64,000 nucleotides of DNA from NCBI GenBank assembly GCA_965203435.1, contig CBDBCU010000006.1, positions 372,001-436,000 of the forward strand, written 5' to 3'. This document shows, piece after piece, positions 50,903-59,786 of this stretch (position 1 is its first letter; the number at the start of each line of letters is the position of its first letter). The stretch comes from CBDBCU01 sp965203435 (GTDB lineage: Bacteria > Chloroflexota > Dehalococcoidia > Lucifugimonadales > UBA3495). Made by a program: the position numbers and the translations under genes. The notes beneath the pieces are model-generated. The model was given only the letters and a program-made list of their open reading frames with translations. It made no database searches and was not told the DNA's origin.

Positions 50903-51120
50903 AGTTTCCGCTCACCCTGAACTTGTTGAAGGGTCGCCCTGAACCGGTTGCCGGGGTATCCTGAACCGGTTGCCGGGGTATCCCGAACCGGTTGCCGGGG
51001 TATCCTGAACCGGTTGCCGGATGAATCCGCTCTTGCTCGCAGTTTCCGCTCACCCTGAACTTGTTGAAGGGTCGCCCTGAACCGGTTGCCGGGGTATCTT
51101 GAGCCGCTTGCCGGGCGTAT
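50903..51120. repeat. Nested repeats: duplicated family B unit plus four 22-bp palindromic units
   Basis: GCAGTTTCCGCTCACCCTGA and the following 40 bp occur twice, about 140 bp apart (near 50901 and 51040). Between them four copies of CTGAACCGGTTGCCGGGGTA, with a palindromic AACCGGTT core, recur every 22 bp (starting 50939, 50961, 50983 and 51005). A fifth diverged one follows the second long copy. No gene is present in 50883-51161. Confidence 0.8.
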
Positions 51121-51161
51121 CCGCCGCCGGGCAAGGGAGCTTTCCCGCCCATTATACCGGC

Positions 51162-52040
51162 TTAATGCGGCAAACTGCGGTGTTCGCCCCGCTCAATGGA
51201 AATCAGCGCCTCGCAGCCGGCCGCCGCATCGCTGCCCTCGCTGCCGTTGCACTCGTCCATACTCCCGGGGCCGCCGTCCAGAAAATCATCCCCGTAATGC
51301 CCAATCAGAGCATCATTCCCCTCCCGGCCCAGCAGAATGTCGTTGCCGCCAAAGGCCAGCAGGGCATCATTTCCCTTGTCGCCAATCAGCACATCGTCCC
51401 CGGTGCTGCCCAGCAGCACATCCCGCCGGTACAGACCAAACAGTTGCGCCAGCAAATCGTCCTCCTCCGGCAGCAGCGACCCGCCCACCAGGATGTTATT
51501 GCCGGCATTTCCGGAAAGAAAATCGCCGCCGCCCTGCCCAATCAGCAGGTCATCCCCCGCATCCCCCCGCAGAAAATCCTGCCCGGGGCCGCCCAACAGC
51601 TGATCTTTGCCGTCGCCGCCCAACAGGTAATCATCGCCGGGGCCGCCGATAATCAGATTGCTGCCGGAGCCGCCGCAGAGAATATCGTTCCCGCCCTTGC
51701 CGTTGATGCGGTCATCCCCGGCCCGGCCCAGAATTACATCCGGCCCGTCAGTGCCAACCAGCACATCATCCCCCGGCCCGCCGACCAGGGTAGCCTGCGC
51801 CCCCAAGCAAAAGACGTGTTCCTGTTCGTCCCCTTCCTCTTGCTGCGGAGCGTGGGTTATGCTGTCCAAATCATCCTCCTGCCAGTATTCGGTCAAGGGA
51901 ATGGTAGGGATGATGGCGGGATTAGGCGGCGGCCGCAAATCCTCAGCCCGGGTAGCCCCCGCGCCCCCGTCCAGCGCTAGCGCCCCGACCATCAGGGCCA
52001 GGATGGCGGCCATTATCCAAATCCGCGCAGCTGGCGGCAT
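51162..52040 (-). CDS. Secreted RTX / hemolysin-type calcium-binding repeat protein
   Basis: A 292-residue protein with a signal peptide (IWIMAAILALMVGALALDG). A short spacer follows, then about fifteen nonapeptide RTX repeats of the type GGxGxDxLx (GGPGDDVLV, GRAGDDRIN and so on), from about residue 85 to 270. They are interrupted once by a 25-residue loop (SLLPEEDDLLAQLFGLYRR). RTX repeats fold into a calcium-bound beta-roll outside the cell. No catalytic domain is visible, and the start is Sec-type rather than a C-terminal type I signal. GAGGGAAAG precedes the ATG. Confidence 0.88.
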   Translation of the reverse strand: MPPAARIWIMAAILALMVGALALDGGAGATRAEDLRPPPNPAIIPTIPLTEYWQEDDLDSITHAPQQEEGDEQEHVFCLGAQATLVGGPGDDVLVGTDGPDVILGRAGDDRINGKGGNDILCGGSGSNLIIGGPGDDYLLGGDGKDQLLGGPGQDFLRGDAGDDLLIGQGGGDFLSGNAGNNILVGGSLLPEEDDLLAQLFGLYRRDVLLGSTGDDVLIGDKGNDALLAFGGNDILLGREGNDALIGHYGDDFLDGGPGSMDECNGSEGSDAAAGCEALISIERGEHRSLPH

Positions 52041-52161
52041 CTTTCCCTCAACGGATCAACCGGTTATTGGAACGGCTTTATTATAGCCCCAACCGGGGCG
52101 GAATGGTAGAATTAGACGGATTTCCCGGCCCCTTGGGATAAAAGAAATCCGGAGAGAGACA

Positions 52162-53733
52162 ATGTTGGACTTGCTGATTAAGAACGGACTGGTTATTGAC
52201 GGCAGCGGCAGCCCCGGTTTCTATGCCGCCGTCCTGGTGGCCGGCGAAACCCTAACCCTCCACCGCGGCGATACCGATGGCTTGGAATCCGCCCGCACTA
52301 TCGACGCCGCCGGCCATGTCGTCTGCCCCGGCTTTATTGACCTGCATTCCCACGCCGGCTTGACCATCCTGGGCGCGCCCCATCACGACCCCAAGGTGCG
52401 GCAGGGCGTCACCACCGAACTGATTGGCATTGACGGCATTTCCCACGCCCCCTTTAAGTCCCAAGCCGAACTCCACCGCTACATCTGGCTGGACTCCGGC
52501 CTCAACGGCTACCCGCCTATGCCCGCCGACTGGCTGACCGTGGCCGAACTGCTGAATAAGTACGACAATGCCGTGGCCGTCAACATTGCCTACATCCTGG
52601 GCAATGCCCCGGTGCGGATCTGGGGCCTCGGCTGGAACGACCGGCCGGCCACGGCGGCGGAATTGGCCGATATGAAAGCCGTAGTCCGCGAGGCTATGGA
52701 GGAGGGCGCGTGGGGTCTGTCCACCGGCCTGGACTACCCGCCCGGCTCCTACGCCGACACCAATGAACTGGCGGACTTGGCGGCGGTAGCGGCCGATTTG
52801 GGCGGTTTCTACCATACCCACACCCGGGCCAGTCTGCTGGCCCAGGGCCCTTTGGCCCCTTGGCAGGAGGCGGTAGAAATCGGGCGGCGCGGCGATTGCC
52901 CGGTGCATCTCACCCACTACCGCCAGGGCGCCCAAGGGCAAGGCAGCCACCTGGATTACCTTGGCTTGGTGGAAAAGGCCCGGGATGAGGGCTTGGATGT
53001 TACCTTTGACTGCTACACCTACCCTTACTCCGGCACTACCATCACCATTGGCCTGCCGCCTTGGGCCAAAGACGGCGGCCCGGAGCGGTTAATGGCCGCC
53101 CTGCAAGACCCCGCCGACCGGGCCCGGATGAAAAAGGAAATCCCGTCCGCGCGGCTGGAAAGCAACTGGCTGACCAACTTTACCCAACCCCAGAACCGGC
53201 AATACGATGGCCGGCTGATTACCGACATCGCCGCAATGCGCGGCCAGGAACCGGCCGACGCCCTTTTTGACCTGCTGGTATCGGAAAACCTGGGCCTTTC
53301 CACCGTGGGACTAGGCACCAACCCCCAGACCTTGCCCGCTTTTGTGGCTCACCCCTGCGGAATGATTGCCAGTGACGCCATCCTGTTCGGCGAATATCCC
53401 AATCCCCGCACCTACGGCTGCTTTCCCATCGTCCTGGCCGAGTTCGTCCGGGCCGAAAAGCAGCTGCGCCTACCGGAGGCCCTTCGCAAAATGACCTCCT
53501 TTCCGGCCCAGCGGCTGGGCCTGCCCGATCGCGGCCTGCTCCGGGACGGATTCAAGGCCGACATCGTAATTTTCAACCCGGATACGGTGAAAACCTACGC
53601 CACCCGGGAAAGCCCCAAGCACTACCCGGTAGGCATAGAATATGTCATCGTCAACGGGCAGGTGGTCATTGAGCGCGGTGAAAACACCGGCGCCCTGCCC
53701 GGCCGTTCCCTGCGCCGCGGCCGGCGGGATTAG
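52162..53733 (+). CDS. N-acyl-D-amino-acid deacylase / D-aminoacylase family amidohydrolase
   Basis: A 523-residue amidohydrolase-superfamily enzyme. It has LDLLIKNGLVIDGSGSPGFYAAVLVAGE at the start, metal ligands HVVCPGFIDLHSHAG (HxH), and the D-aminoacylase segment GAWGLSTGLDYPPGSYADTNEL. Further ligands are in GGFYHTHTR and VHLTHYRQG, and the C-terminal block is RLGLPDRGLLRDGFKADIVIFNPDTV. It would hydrolyse N-acyl-D-amino acids or related amides. The usual Cys ligand at about residue 95 is not obvious. Its stop is 7 bp from the stop of a convergent gene. Confidence 0.88.
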   Translation: MLDLLIKNGLVIDGSGSPGFYAAVLVAGETLTLHRGDTDGLESARTIDAAGHVVCPGFIDLHSHAGLTILGAPHHDPKVRQGVTTELIGIDGISHAPFKSQAELHRYIWLDSGLNGYPPMPADWLTVAELLNKYDNAVAVNIAYILGNAPVRIWGLGWNDRPATAAELADMKAVVREAMEEGAWGLSTGLDYPPGSYADTNELADLAAVAADLGGFYHTHTRASLLAQGPLAPWQEAVEIGRRGDCPVHLTHYRQGAQGQGSHLDYLGLVEKARDEGLDVTFDCYTYPYSGTTITIGLPPWAKDGGPERLMAALQDPADRARMKKEIPSARLESNWLTNFTQPQNRQYDGRLITDIAAMRGQEPADALFDLLVSENLGLSTVGLGTNPQTLPAFVAHPCGMIASDAILFGEYPNPRTYGCFPIVLAEFVRAEKQLRLPEALRKMTSFPAQRLGLPDRGLLRDGFKADIVIFNPDTVKTYATRESPKHYPVGIEYVIVNGQVVIERGENTGALPGRSLRRGRRD

Positions 53734-53740
53734 GTATCAC

Positions 53741-54184
53741 TTAATCGGCGGGATGGCCTTGCGCCGCTGGTGTTTCGGCGCTGAACTCAAGGATGCCGTT
53801 GCTGAATTCCCCAGATTGCTGCCCATCCCGGCCATCCTCCGGAAAGCCGTCCAGGACAAAGCCCGGTTCCGGCAGGAACTCCTCCCTTTCCGCCAACGGG
53901 CCGGCTTGGGGCTCCAGCGTCAGAGGATCGTCAATCGTACCGTCAGCCACGGTAATGTACCACTCGCCGCCGGGAGCCTCCAGCAACAGCGTCCGCATAT
54001 CCAAGCCACCGGAGCGAAACTGTTGCAACCGCTCCGGAACAGCCCCGGTAACTACATAGCGTTCAAGGCCGTCGACCGGGTCGATAGCCAACGCAATGTA
54101 AGGGCTGCCGCCGATGTCCTGCGCCGCAAACACCTCGATACCGTCGTAGTAGTCGAGGACTTCGGTAAGTTTGATGGTTTTCAT
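53741..54184 (-). CDS. Uncharacterised protein, tandem paralogue 2
   Basis: The ATG at 54184 overlaps the upstream stop (ATGA); 147 residues. No family is recognised with confidence. The sequence starts MKTIKLTEVLDYYDGIEVFAAQD and contains GLERYVVTGAVPERLQQFRSG and MRTLLLEAPGGEWY. It has a pattern of strands followed by an acidic tail. It is clearly homologous to the next upstream gene (same MKTI start, DYYDG, LRQFRSG and LRTLLLEAPGGEWY blocks). Genes of this small type are often near toxin-antitoxin or restriction genes, which fits the neighbourhood. Confidence 0.72.
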   Translation of the reverse strand: MKTIKLTEVLDYYDGIEVFAAQDIGGSPYIALAIDPVDGLERYVVTGAVPERLQQFRSGGLDMRTLLLEAPGGEWYITVADGTIDDPLTLEPQAGPLAEREEFLPEPGFVLDGFPEDGRDGQQSGEFSNGILEFSAETPAAQGHPAD

Positions 54185-54570
54185 AATGCCGCCTGACAGT
54201 GGGTTGGCGCGGCCAAATCGTCCATAGGATCGTCGTCCAGGAACAAATCGGGAAGCGGCAAAAACTCCTCCCTGGCCGCCAGCGGCCCCTCTTGAGGATG
54301 CAAAATCAGCTCCTCGCCGCCGCTGCCATCGGATCGAGTCAGATACCACTCGCCGCCGGGGGCTTCCAGTAGCAAAGTCCGCAAATCCAAGCTACCGGAG
54401 CGGAATTGGCGCAGGCGTTCCGGCGCTGCGCCGGTCACCAGGTACCGGTCAACCCGGTCAACCACGTCCACCAGCACGCCAACATAATGTCCCCCGAGGA
54501 CATCCCGGCCCTCGAAAATTTCCACCCCGTCATAGTAGTCCAGGACGGCAGTAGGACGGATGGTTTTCAT
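54181..54570 (-). CDS. Uncharacterised protein, tandem paralogue 1
   Basis: The ATG at 54570 is chosen because it aligns with the start of its paralogue (MKTIRPTAVLDYYDGVEIFEGRD). 129 residues; DRYLVTGAAPERLRQFRSG, DLRTLLLEAPGGEWYLT and EEFLPLPDLFLDDD are shared with the downstream gene. Function unknown. The restriction endonuclease gene ends 67 bp upstream. Confidence 0.72.
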   Translation of the reverse strand: MKTIRPTAVLDYYDGVEIFEGRDVLGGHYVGVLVDVVDRVDRYLVTGAAPERLRQFRSGSLDLRTLLLEAPGGEWYLTRSDGSGGEELILHPQEGPLAAREEFLPLPDLFLDDDPMDDLAAPTHCQAAL

Positions 54571-54636
54571 AAGACCACCAAACAGCCGGATGCTGGATGC
54601 GCCCGGATCATCCATCGGGAAGTATGCTTACTCCGT

Positions 54637-55545
54637 CTAACCCTGGTAATTGGTCAGGTTATTAGGAGTGGCAACTACCGATACCGTCATTTTTAGAGAA
54701 CCCGTGATGTCGCTGTTGCCGTTCTTTACCCGAAGGTTGAACCGCCAACCCCTGCTGGTAAGCAACTCGATGGTATCACGAGAGTTAGCCATCTGCCGGA
54801 CAAAATCCAACGTTCCATCGGTACGAACGGTACGACCCCACCGGAGGGTGCCGGCAAAGTTATAACTTTTCGCCATCCAATGGCCGTTCTCCCGTTCCAG
54901 CAGGTAGTAGTCGTGGTTTCCGAGGAAATACCTGGTCAAGTTCCCGATGTTATGCTGTTGCCGGTCAATTTCGGCAACGAGCAAGTTCAAGGCCGGGGCG
55001 TAGAAATCGTTTTCTTTCTGGAAATTATGAGCCTCGCCGGCTATTTGATTCCAGCGTTCCACGCCTTGCTCTACCAAACCGGGTATAGGGGCGTAAAGAT
55101 TACGGATGGCAGCTCGGCATTCTGCCGAGAGGGGTTCTCCAAACCACTCGCGACCGAAATCTTTCCACTTGGCTATGCGCGGCCCTTTTATTTCAGGGCT
55201 CCGGTTCTTGGCTGAGATACCAATGATGCGGTTCTGGCGGGTGGTAAGGATGATGTCCCGCGGGTCTCCCCGCGCGCCCGCATTATCTTCGGGCATCGTC
55301 AGGGTACCCGCTTGCCGTATGCTGTCATCCTGCTGGGACAAGAAACCCACGACAGCAACGGCCGCCTCTTGGCAGCGATTGCGCTCCCGTTCCGTTACTA
55401 ATTGGTAGGACTCAGCGCATCGCTGCACCTTGGCGTTATTCGCCAAGCGGACATCCGGGTTTATGTTGCTAATCTCGGTTAGCAAGGCATATTCCCACGC
55501 CCGGCCATTGTCGACGTGCGCTCTGCGGTTGGGATTCCTATTCAC
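54637..55545 (-). CDS. Type II restriction endonuclease, HaeIII-like
   Basis: GTG start at 55545, overlapping the methyltransferase stop by 8 bp. The 302-residue protein begins with VDNGRAWEYALL. Its central block DPRDIILTTRQNRIIGISAKNRSPEIKGPRIAKWKDFGREWFG contains a nuclease-like D...(S/E)xK arrangement and the DFG-WFG feature I associate with the RE_HaeIII family. The local GC is clearly lower than in neighbouring genes, consistent with recent acquisition. The match to HaeIII is from motif memory and has not been tested by alignment; the restriction role is supported by the adjacent methylase. Confidence 0.7.
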   Translation of the reverse strand: MNRNPNRRAHVDNGRAWEYALLTEISNINPDVRLANNAKVQRCAESYQLVTERERNRCQEAAVAVVGFLSQQDDSIRQAGTLTMPEDNAGARGDPRDIILTTRQNRIIGISAKNRSPEIKGPRIAKWKDFGREWFGEPLSAECRAAIRNLYAPIPGLVEQGVERWNQIAGEAHNFQKENDFYAPALNLLVAEIDRQQHNIGNLTRYFLGNHDYYLLERENGHWMAKSYNFAGTLRWGRTVRTDGTLDFVRQMANSRDTIELLTSRGWRFNLRVKNGNSDITGSLKMTVSVVATPNNLTNYQG

Positions 55546-56410
55546 GGATGATTAGCACCTCCTTGCCGTTGCGATTGCCTTTGGCACTCATCCCGTAGGT
55601 CCAGTCAACCTTAACTATCCGTGCAAAGTCGTACCGCTTGCGGATTTCGGGGCTGTCGTTGTAAGACATAACCCAGCCTTGCCGCTCGCGCAAGACTTCG
55701 GCTAACTGCTCGTGTCCGAACCCGTCATGATGATTGCCACGCTCTCCATAGAGGCGTTGGTCGATTTCGTACGGCGGGTCAAGATACAAGAAAGCGCCAG
55801 GGTGTTCGCACAGAGCGTCACGGTAGTCCCGCAAAAGGACTGACATTCCAGGACACTGGAACTGCCGTAATCGCTCTATGGCGGACTTCGTGAAACGGGG
55901 GTGTCCTGGCGACATTCCGCCAGACAAAGTAGTCCCACTAAAGGACGCCCGGTTAAGCACGTAAAAGACTACGGCTTTGTTGAAGCCTCCCTCCAAGTCG
56001 TTATAGGTCCGTTGCAGTTCGTAGAACCGTTCCTTGGGCAACGGGTTGTAAAGCGAAGCGTTGTCTGCAAGCCTTACCGGGTTATGCAGGGCGCACTGCC
56101 AAAAGTTGACAAGCGGCTGAAAAGCGTCAGAAGCATAGACGCAAGTGCCCTCGCTGGCAAGCATAATTTCTATGCTTGCCCCTCCGGCAAACGGCGAGCA
56201 TAGCTCGTCAAGCCCGTCAGGAATGAACTGCCGGATTGTTCTGAAGGCTTTAGTTTTACCGCCAGGATACCGGAGCGGCGACGGGGACGCAAAACCCGCA
56301 ATTGAAGTCCGCTTGCCGCACCGGTGATTGCCGTCAACGGCTGCGGTTTCCTCAGGAAACAAGGGAGCCGCGACGGGCCATTGCTGGCTTGCCAGACTCT
56401 CGCTGACCAC
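55538..56410 (-). CDS. D12-class N6-adenine DNA methyltransferase
   Basis: GTG start at 56410 behind GGAGG; 290 residues. SPLRYPGGKTKAF is the D12 (Dam-like, alpha-class) SAM-binding motif I, and FLYLDPPYEIDQR is motif IV (DPPY). LNRASFSGTTLSGG and the C-terminal DFARIVKVDWTYGMSAKGNR complete the family pattern. It should methylate adenine N6 within a short site, protecting the host from the downstream nuclease. The 8-bp overlap couples the genes, methylase first, so protection precedes cutting. Confidence 0.9.
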   Translation of the reverse strand: MVSESLASQQWPVAAPLFPEETAAVDGNHRCGKRTSIAGFASPSPLRYPGGKTKAFRTIRQFIPDGLDELCSPFAGGASIEIMLASEGTCVYASDAFQPLVNFWQCALHNPVRLADNASLYNPLPKERFYELQRTYNDLEGGFNKAVVFYVLNRASFSGTTLSGGMSPGHPRFTKSAIERLRQFQCPGMSVLLRDYRDALCEHPGAFLYLDPPYEIDQRLYGERGNHHDGFGHEQLAEVLRERQGWVMSYNDSPEIRKRYDFARIVKVDWTYGMSAKGNRNGKEVLIIRE

Positions 56411-56594
56411 GATCAACCTCCGCCTTGAATAGGGAAAGAGTATCAATAGAGCATAGGTTTGTCAATAGCTAGTTTCCTGATTTGTGGTTCATCAGAGCGT
56501 TGCAAGATACTGCTGCCGAGTAACCGGCGATTTCAACCGAAATCGCCGCCAACATCTCCATCCCCCAAACTTTCCCCAAACCGCCCCCTCCGGC

Positions 56595-56600
56595 TATAAT
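56595..56600 (+). promoter_or_regulatory. -10 box upstream of cysteine desulfurase
   Basis: TATAAT, 51 bp before the ATG at 56651, with no convincing -35. The stretch 56411-56594 contains nothing else recognisable. Confidence 0.4.
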
Positions 56601-56650
56601 AGGCTAAACTTGCCCCAACATCCCCCACCGCCGGTTGCCGGAGCCTGGGA

Positions 56651-57790
56651 ATGAATGCCCTTTATCTGGACTACAACGCCACTACCCCTATTGACCCGCA
56701 GGTAGCGGCGGCTATGCTTCCCTATATCCACGAATCCTTTGGCAATCCCTCCAGCGGCCATAGTTTCGGCTTGGCGGCCCGGGCCGCCGTGGATCAAGCC
56801 CGGGAGCAGGCCGCCGCCCTCTTGGGTTGCCCTGCCGACGCCCTGATTTTTACCAGCGGCGGCACCGAGGCCAACAATCATGCCCTCAAGGGCGTGGCGG
56901 CCGCCTATCGCCGCCAGGGCAATCACATCATCACCTCGGCGGTGGAACATCCGGCGGTAACGGAAGTCTGCCGTTGGCTGGAAAGCCAGGGCTGCCGGGT
57001 AACTTACCTGCCGGTGGATGGCGACGGCGTGGTGGACGCCCGGGCCGTGGCCCAAGCTATCACCCCCCAGACCATCCTGATTACAATAATGCACGCCAAC
57101 AACGAAGTGGGCAGCATCCAGCCCATCGCCGAAATTGCCGAAATCGCCCATCATCACGGGGTCTTGCTGCATACCGACGCCGCCCAATCCATTGGCAAAA
57201 TCCCGGTGAAAGTGGATGATTTGGGCGTCGACCTGCTGTCCGTAGCCGGCCATAAGCTCTACGCCCCCAAAGGCATTGGCGCGCTCTATATTCGGCCCGG
57301 CGTCCGACTGGATAAGCTGATGCATGGGGCTAACCACGAACAGAACCGCCGGGCCGGCACCGAAAATGTTATTGAACTGGTCGGCTTGGGCGCGGCCTGC
57401 GAACTGATTGACCAGAACCTGCCCGCCTATGCCCGGCGGATGGCCGAAACCCGCGACCGGCTGGAAACCGGCTTGTTGGAATACTATGACCCGGCGGTGC
57501 GGCTCAACGGCTCGCGCCAGCAACGGCTGCCCAATACCGCCAGCGTCAGCTTTAAGGGCCGGGCCGCCGACGCTATCCTGGCCGGCCTGAAACGGGTAGC
57601 GGCCTCGGCCGGGGCGGCCTGCCACAGCGACCGGGTGGAAGTTTCCCATGTCCTGGCGGCGATGGGCGTTCCCGAGGAGTATGCTATGGGCACCATCCGC
57701 TTTTCCACCGGCCGCTATACTACTACAGAGGAAATTGACGCGGCCTTGACCGAGCTGCGGGCTGCCCTCGGCGGCGCCGCCCCGGTTTAA
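56651..57790 (+). CDS. Cysteine desulfurase (NifS/IscS family)
   Basis: A 379-residue PLP enzyme of aminotransferase class V. It begins NALYLDYNATTPIDPQV. PLP is held by TSGGTEANNHALKG, the HTDAAQS aspartate region and the Schiff-base lysine in SVAGHKLYAPKG (about Lys202). The catalytic Cys is about residue 324 in ASAGAACHSD. It extracts sulfur from cysteine for Fe-S clusters or thiolation; related enzymes also handle selenocysteine. No iscU or iscR lies beside it. The next gene, a peptidase, starts 42 bp later. Confidence 0.92.
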   Translation: MNALYLDYNATTPIDPQVAAAMLPYIHESFGNPSSGHSFGLAARAAVDQAREQAAALLGCPADALIFTSGGTEANNHALKGVAAAYRRQGNHIITSAVEHPAVTEVCRWLESQGCRVTYLPVDGDGVVDARAVAQAITPQTILITIMHANNEVGSIQPIAEIAEIAHHHGVLLHTDAAQSIGKIPVKVDDLGVDLLSVAGHKLYAPKGIGALYIRPGVRLDKLMHGANHEQNRRAGTENVIELVGLGAACELIDQNLPAYARRMAETRDRLETGLLEYYDPAVRLNGSRQQRLPNTASVSFKGRAADAILAGLKRVAASAGAACHSDRVEVSHVLAAMGVPEEYAMGTIRFSTGRYTTTEEIDAALTELRAALGGAAPV

Positions 57791-57832
57791 GGCCGGGCTA
57801 CCCGACCCTTCCCAAACAGCAAGGAGCGATTT

Positions 57833-59179
57833 ATGACTACGCAGGTTAATCCCGGCGCCCTGGACGCGGCGACCCTGGCCGCTTTCCAGGCGGATTTTGA
57901 CGACCAGCCCGGCTATCGGCTGATGCAGAATGTCGTGGCCCAGCACGATGTCAACGCTGTGGCTCTGAACCGCCGCATCGTTACCGAAGCCGACCACAGC
58001 TTTTCCACCGTCCTGGACGATTGGAAAGTTACCAATCAGGCCCGCTCCGGCCGCTGCTGGATGTTCGCCGGCCTCAACCTGTTCCGGGCCGAAACCCGCA
58101 ATCAGCTCCAAGTCAAGGATTTCGAGTTCAGCCAGAACTATCTGATGTTCTGGGACAAGCTGGAACGGGCCAACTACATCCTGGAAGCCATCATTGAAAC
58201 CGCCGACCGGCCCATTGACGACCGGGTGGTGGCTTGGCTGCTGCGTCAGCCCCTGGGCGACGGCGGCCAGTGGGATATGTTCGTCAGCCTGGTGCGGAAA
58301 CACGGCGTCGTCCCCAAAACCGCTATGCCCGAAACGGAAAGCTCCGGCAACTCGGCTCGGATGAACGCCAGTCTCAACTATCAGGTGCGGCAGGGGGCGC
58401 GCAATATCCGCAATCTGTTCGCCGAGGAAGCCGGCCTGGACGCTATGCGGCAGGCCAAGCAGGAAACTTTGCAGGCCGTCCACCGCATCCTGTGCATCCA
58501 CCTGGGGCCGCCGCCGCAGCGCTTTGACTGGCAGTGGAAAGACAAAGACGGCGATTTTCACCGGGACGGGACGATGACGCCGCCGGAATTCGCCGCCAAA
58601 TATATCGCCACGCCGATGGAGGACTATGTCTGCCTGGTGCATGACCCCCGGCCGGCCAATCCCCCGGGCCGCACCTACACCGTCCAGTACCTGGGCAATG
58701 TGGTGGACGGCACGCGCATCAAGTACCTGAATGTGGACATCGGGCTGATGAAGGACATCACAATGCGGCTGTTGCTGGACGGCCAGCCGGTTTGGATGGG
58801 CTGCGACACCGGCAAGCAGATGCACCGGGATAAGGGCCTGTGGGACGCCGACCTTTTTGACTATGCCGGCGTCTATGGCGCGGATTTTGCCCTGACCAAG
58901 GCGGAACGGCTGGAGTATCACCAGACGGCCATGACCCACGCCATGCTCTTTACCGGGGTGGATGTGGTGGACGGCCGGCCGCGCCGCTGGCGGGTGGAAA
59001 ACAGCTGGAACGACAAGGTGGGCGACAAGGGCTTTTGCCTGATGAACGACTCCTGGTTCGCCGAGTATATGTTCGAAATCGCCGCCCCGATCAGCTACCT
59101 CCCGCCAGAACTGCGCCCGGCCCTGGACTTGGAACCGGTAGTGCTGCCGCCGTGGGACCCGATGGGTTCCCTGGCGTAG
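57833..59179 (+). CDS. pepC: C1-family aminopeptidase, bleomycin hydrolase / PepC type
   Basis: A 448-residue papain-fold peptidase matching the PepC/bleomycin hydrolase family in length and motifs. The catalytic cysteine is Cys75 in NQARSGRCWMF, the histidine is in AMTHAMLFTGVD and the asparagine in VENSWND. NFRAETR-like sequence and FSQNYLMFWDKLERANYFLE-type helices are family features. It trims N-terminal residues from peptides in the cytosol, working as a hexamer. AAGGAG is before the ATG. Confidence 0.93.
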   Translation: MTTQVNPGALDAATLAAFQADFDDQPGYRLMQNVVAQHDVNAVALNRRIVTEADHSFSTVLDDWKVTNQARSGRCWMFAGLNLFRAETRNQLQVKDFEFSQNYLMFWDKLERANYILEAIIETADRPIDDRVVAWLLRQPLGDGGQWDMFVSLVRKHGVVPKTAMPETESSGNSARMNASLNYQVRQGARNIRNLFAEEAGLDAMRQAKQETLQAVHRILCIHLGPPPQRFDWQWKDKDGDFHRDGTMTPPEFAAKYIATPMEDYVCLVHDPRPANPPGRTYTVQYLGNVVDGTRIKYLNVDIGLMKDITMRLLLDGQPVWMGCDTGKQMHRDKGLWDADLFDYAGVYGADFALTKAERLEYHQTAMTHAMLFTGVDVVDGRPRRWRVENSWNDKVGDKGFCLMNDSWFAEYMFEIAAPISYLPPELRPALDLEPVVLPPWDPMGSLA

Positions 59180-59236
59180 GGTAGTTGGCCCGGGGTTCCT
59201 ATCCGTCTGTTTTGTTGAGAGGGGGTAACAACCCGT

Positions 59237-59266
59237 CTTAAACTTATCGGCGGACGGAAGTTTAAG
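59237..59266. other. Perfect inverted repeat after pepC
   Basis: CTTAAACTT and AAGTTTAAG, nine perfect pairs with a 12-base loop, starting 57 bp after the pepC stop. A T-run is missing, so it may be a weak terminator or an operator for the following gene. Confidence 0.45.
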
Positions 59267-59296
59267 CGGTTTGGCGGAAAATTAAAAATCCCGCCA

Positions 59297-59326
59297 TTGC
59301 GGCGCGCCAGGGTTTTACCCTATACT
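59297..59326 (+). promoter_or_regulatory. Promoter of the 59355 gene
   Basis: TTGCGG (59297-59302), 18 bp, TATACT (59321-59326), 29 bp before the ATG. Confidence 0.55.
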
Positions 59327-59354
59327 TCCCTTAACAAGGTTAGCGAGGCAAACT

Positions 59355-59786
59355 ATGGCAACAGAAGCGCCGACCGGGAAGGCCCTGCATCCGTTGGATG
59401 TGCGGGCGCGGCTCGAGCAGTTCCGGGAGTTGCGGGACGGCTGGGCCGATGGGATGCAGTACGCCGGCGATTGGGGCAGCGGTTACGGCAAAGCCCCCAA
59501 TCCCGCCGGCTTGGATTGGCTGGCCGCCGCTTTTGAGCAGCGCTATCCGGCCGGCGGCCCGTTGCCCCATACCTATCCCACCCCGGAAGGCGAGGTGCGG
59601 ATGGAGTGGTCTTGCCGGAGCCACTGCTTTATCCTGGAGATTGACTTGGCAACCCACCAGGGCCACTGGCTCTGGTTTGACCGGGATTCCGAGGACGAGC
59701 TGGAGCGGGCGCTTAACTTGGATACCGCCGGCGATTGGGAATGGTTTGCCGGCGCGATCCGCGCCAGGGCGGCCGGCGCGGAATGA
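59355..59786 (+). CDS. Uncharacterised protein, first of an overlapping pair
   Basis: A 143-residue acidic protein of unknown family. It starts MATEAPTGKALHPLDVRARLEQFRELRDGWADG and is rich in Trp (DWGSGYG, WSCRSHCF, GHWLWFD). It ends in an alpha-helical stretch (AGAIRARAAGAE). The stop overlaps the ATG of the next, disrupted gene (ATGA). Size, overlap and neighbouring mazE suggest a toxin-antitoxin-like unit, but no motif proves it. Confidence 0.7.
   Translation: MATEAPTGKALHPLDVRARLEQFRELRDGWADGMQYAGDWGSGYGKAPNPAGLDWLAAAFEQRYPAGGPLPHTYPTPEGEVRMEWSCRSHCFILEIDLATHQGHWLWFDRDSEDELERALNLDTAGDWEWFAGAIRARAAGAE

Noticed and set aside
50598..51152. Larger 184-codon reading of the small membrane protein gene
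   Set aside because: The first 90 codons are translated family B and 22-bp repeats; a TTG with a strong ribosome-binding site marks the real start at 50882.
50883..51161. Repeats resembling a short CRISPR array
   Set aside because: Units of 22 bp are directly adjacent without spacers, are palindromic variants of a dispersed repeat, and no cas genes are present.
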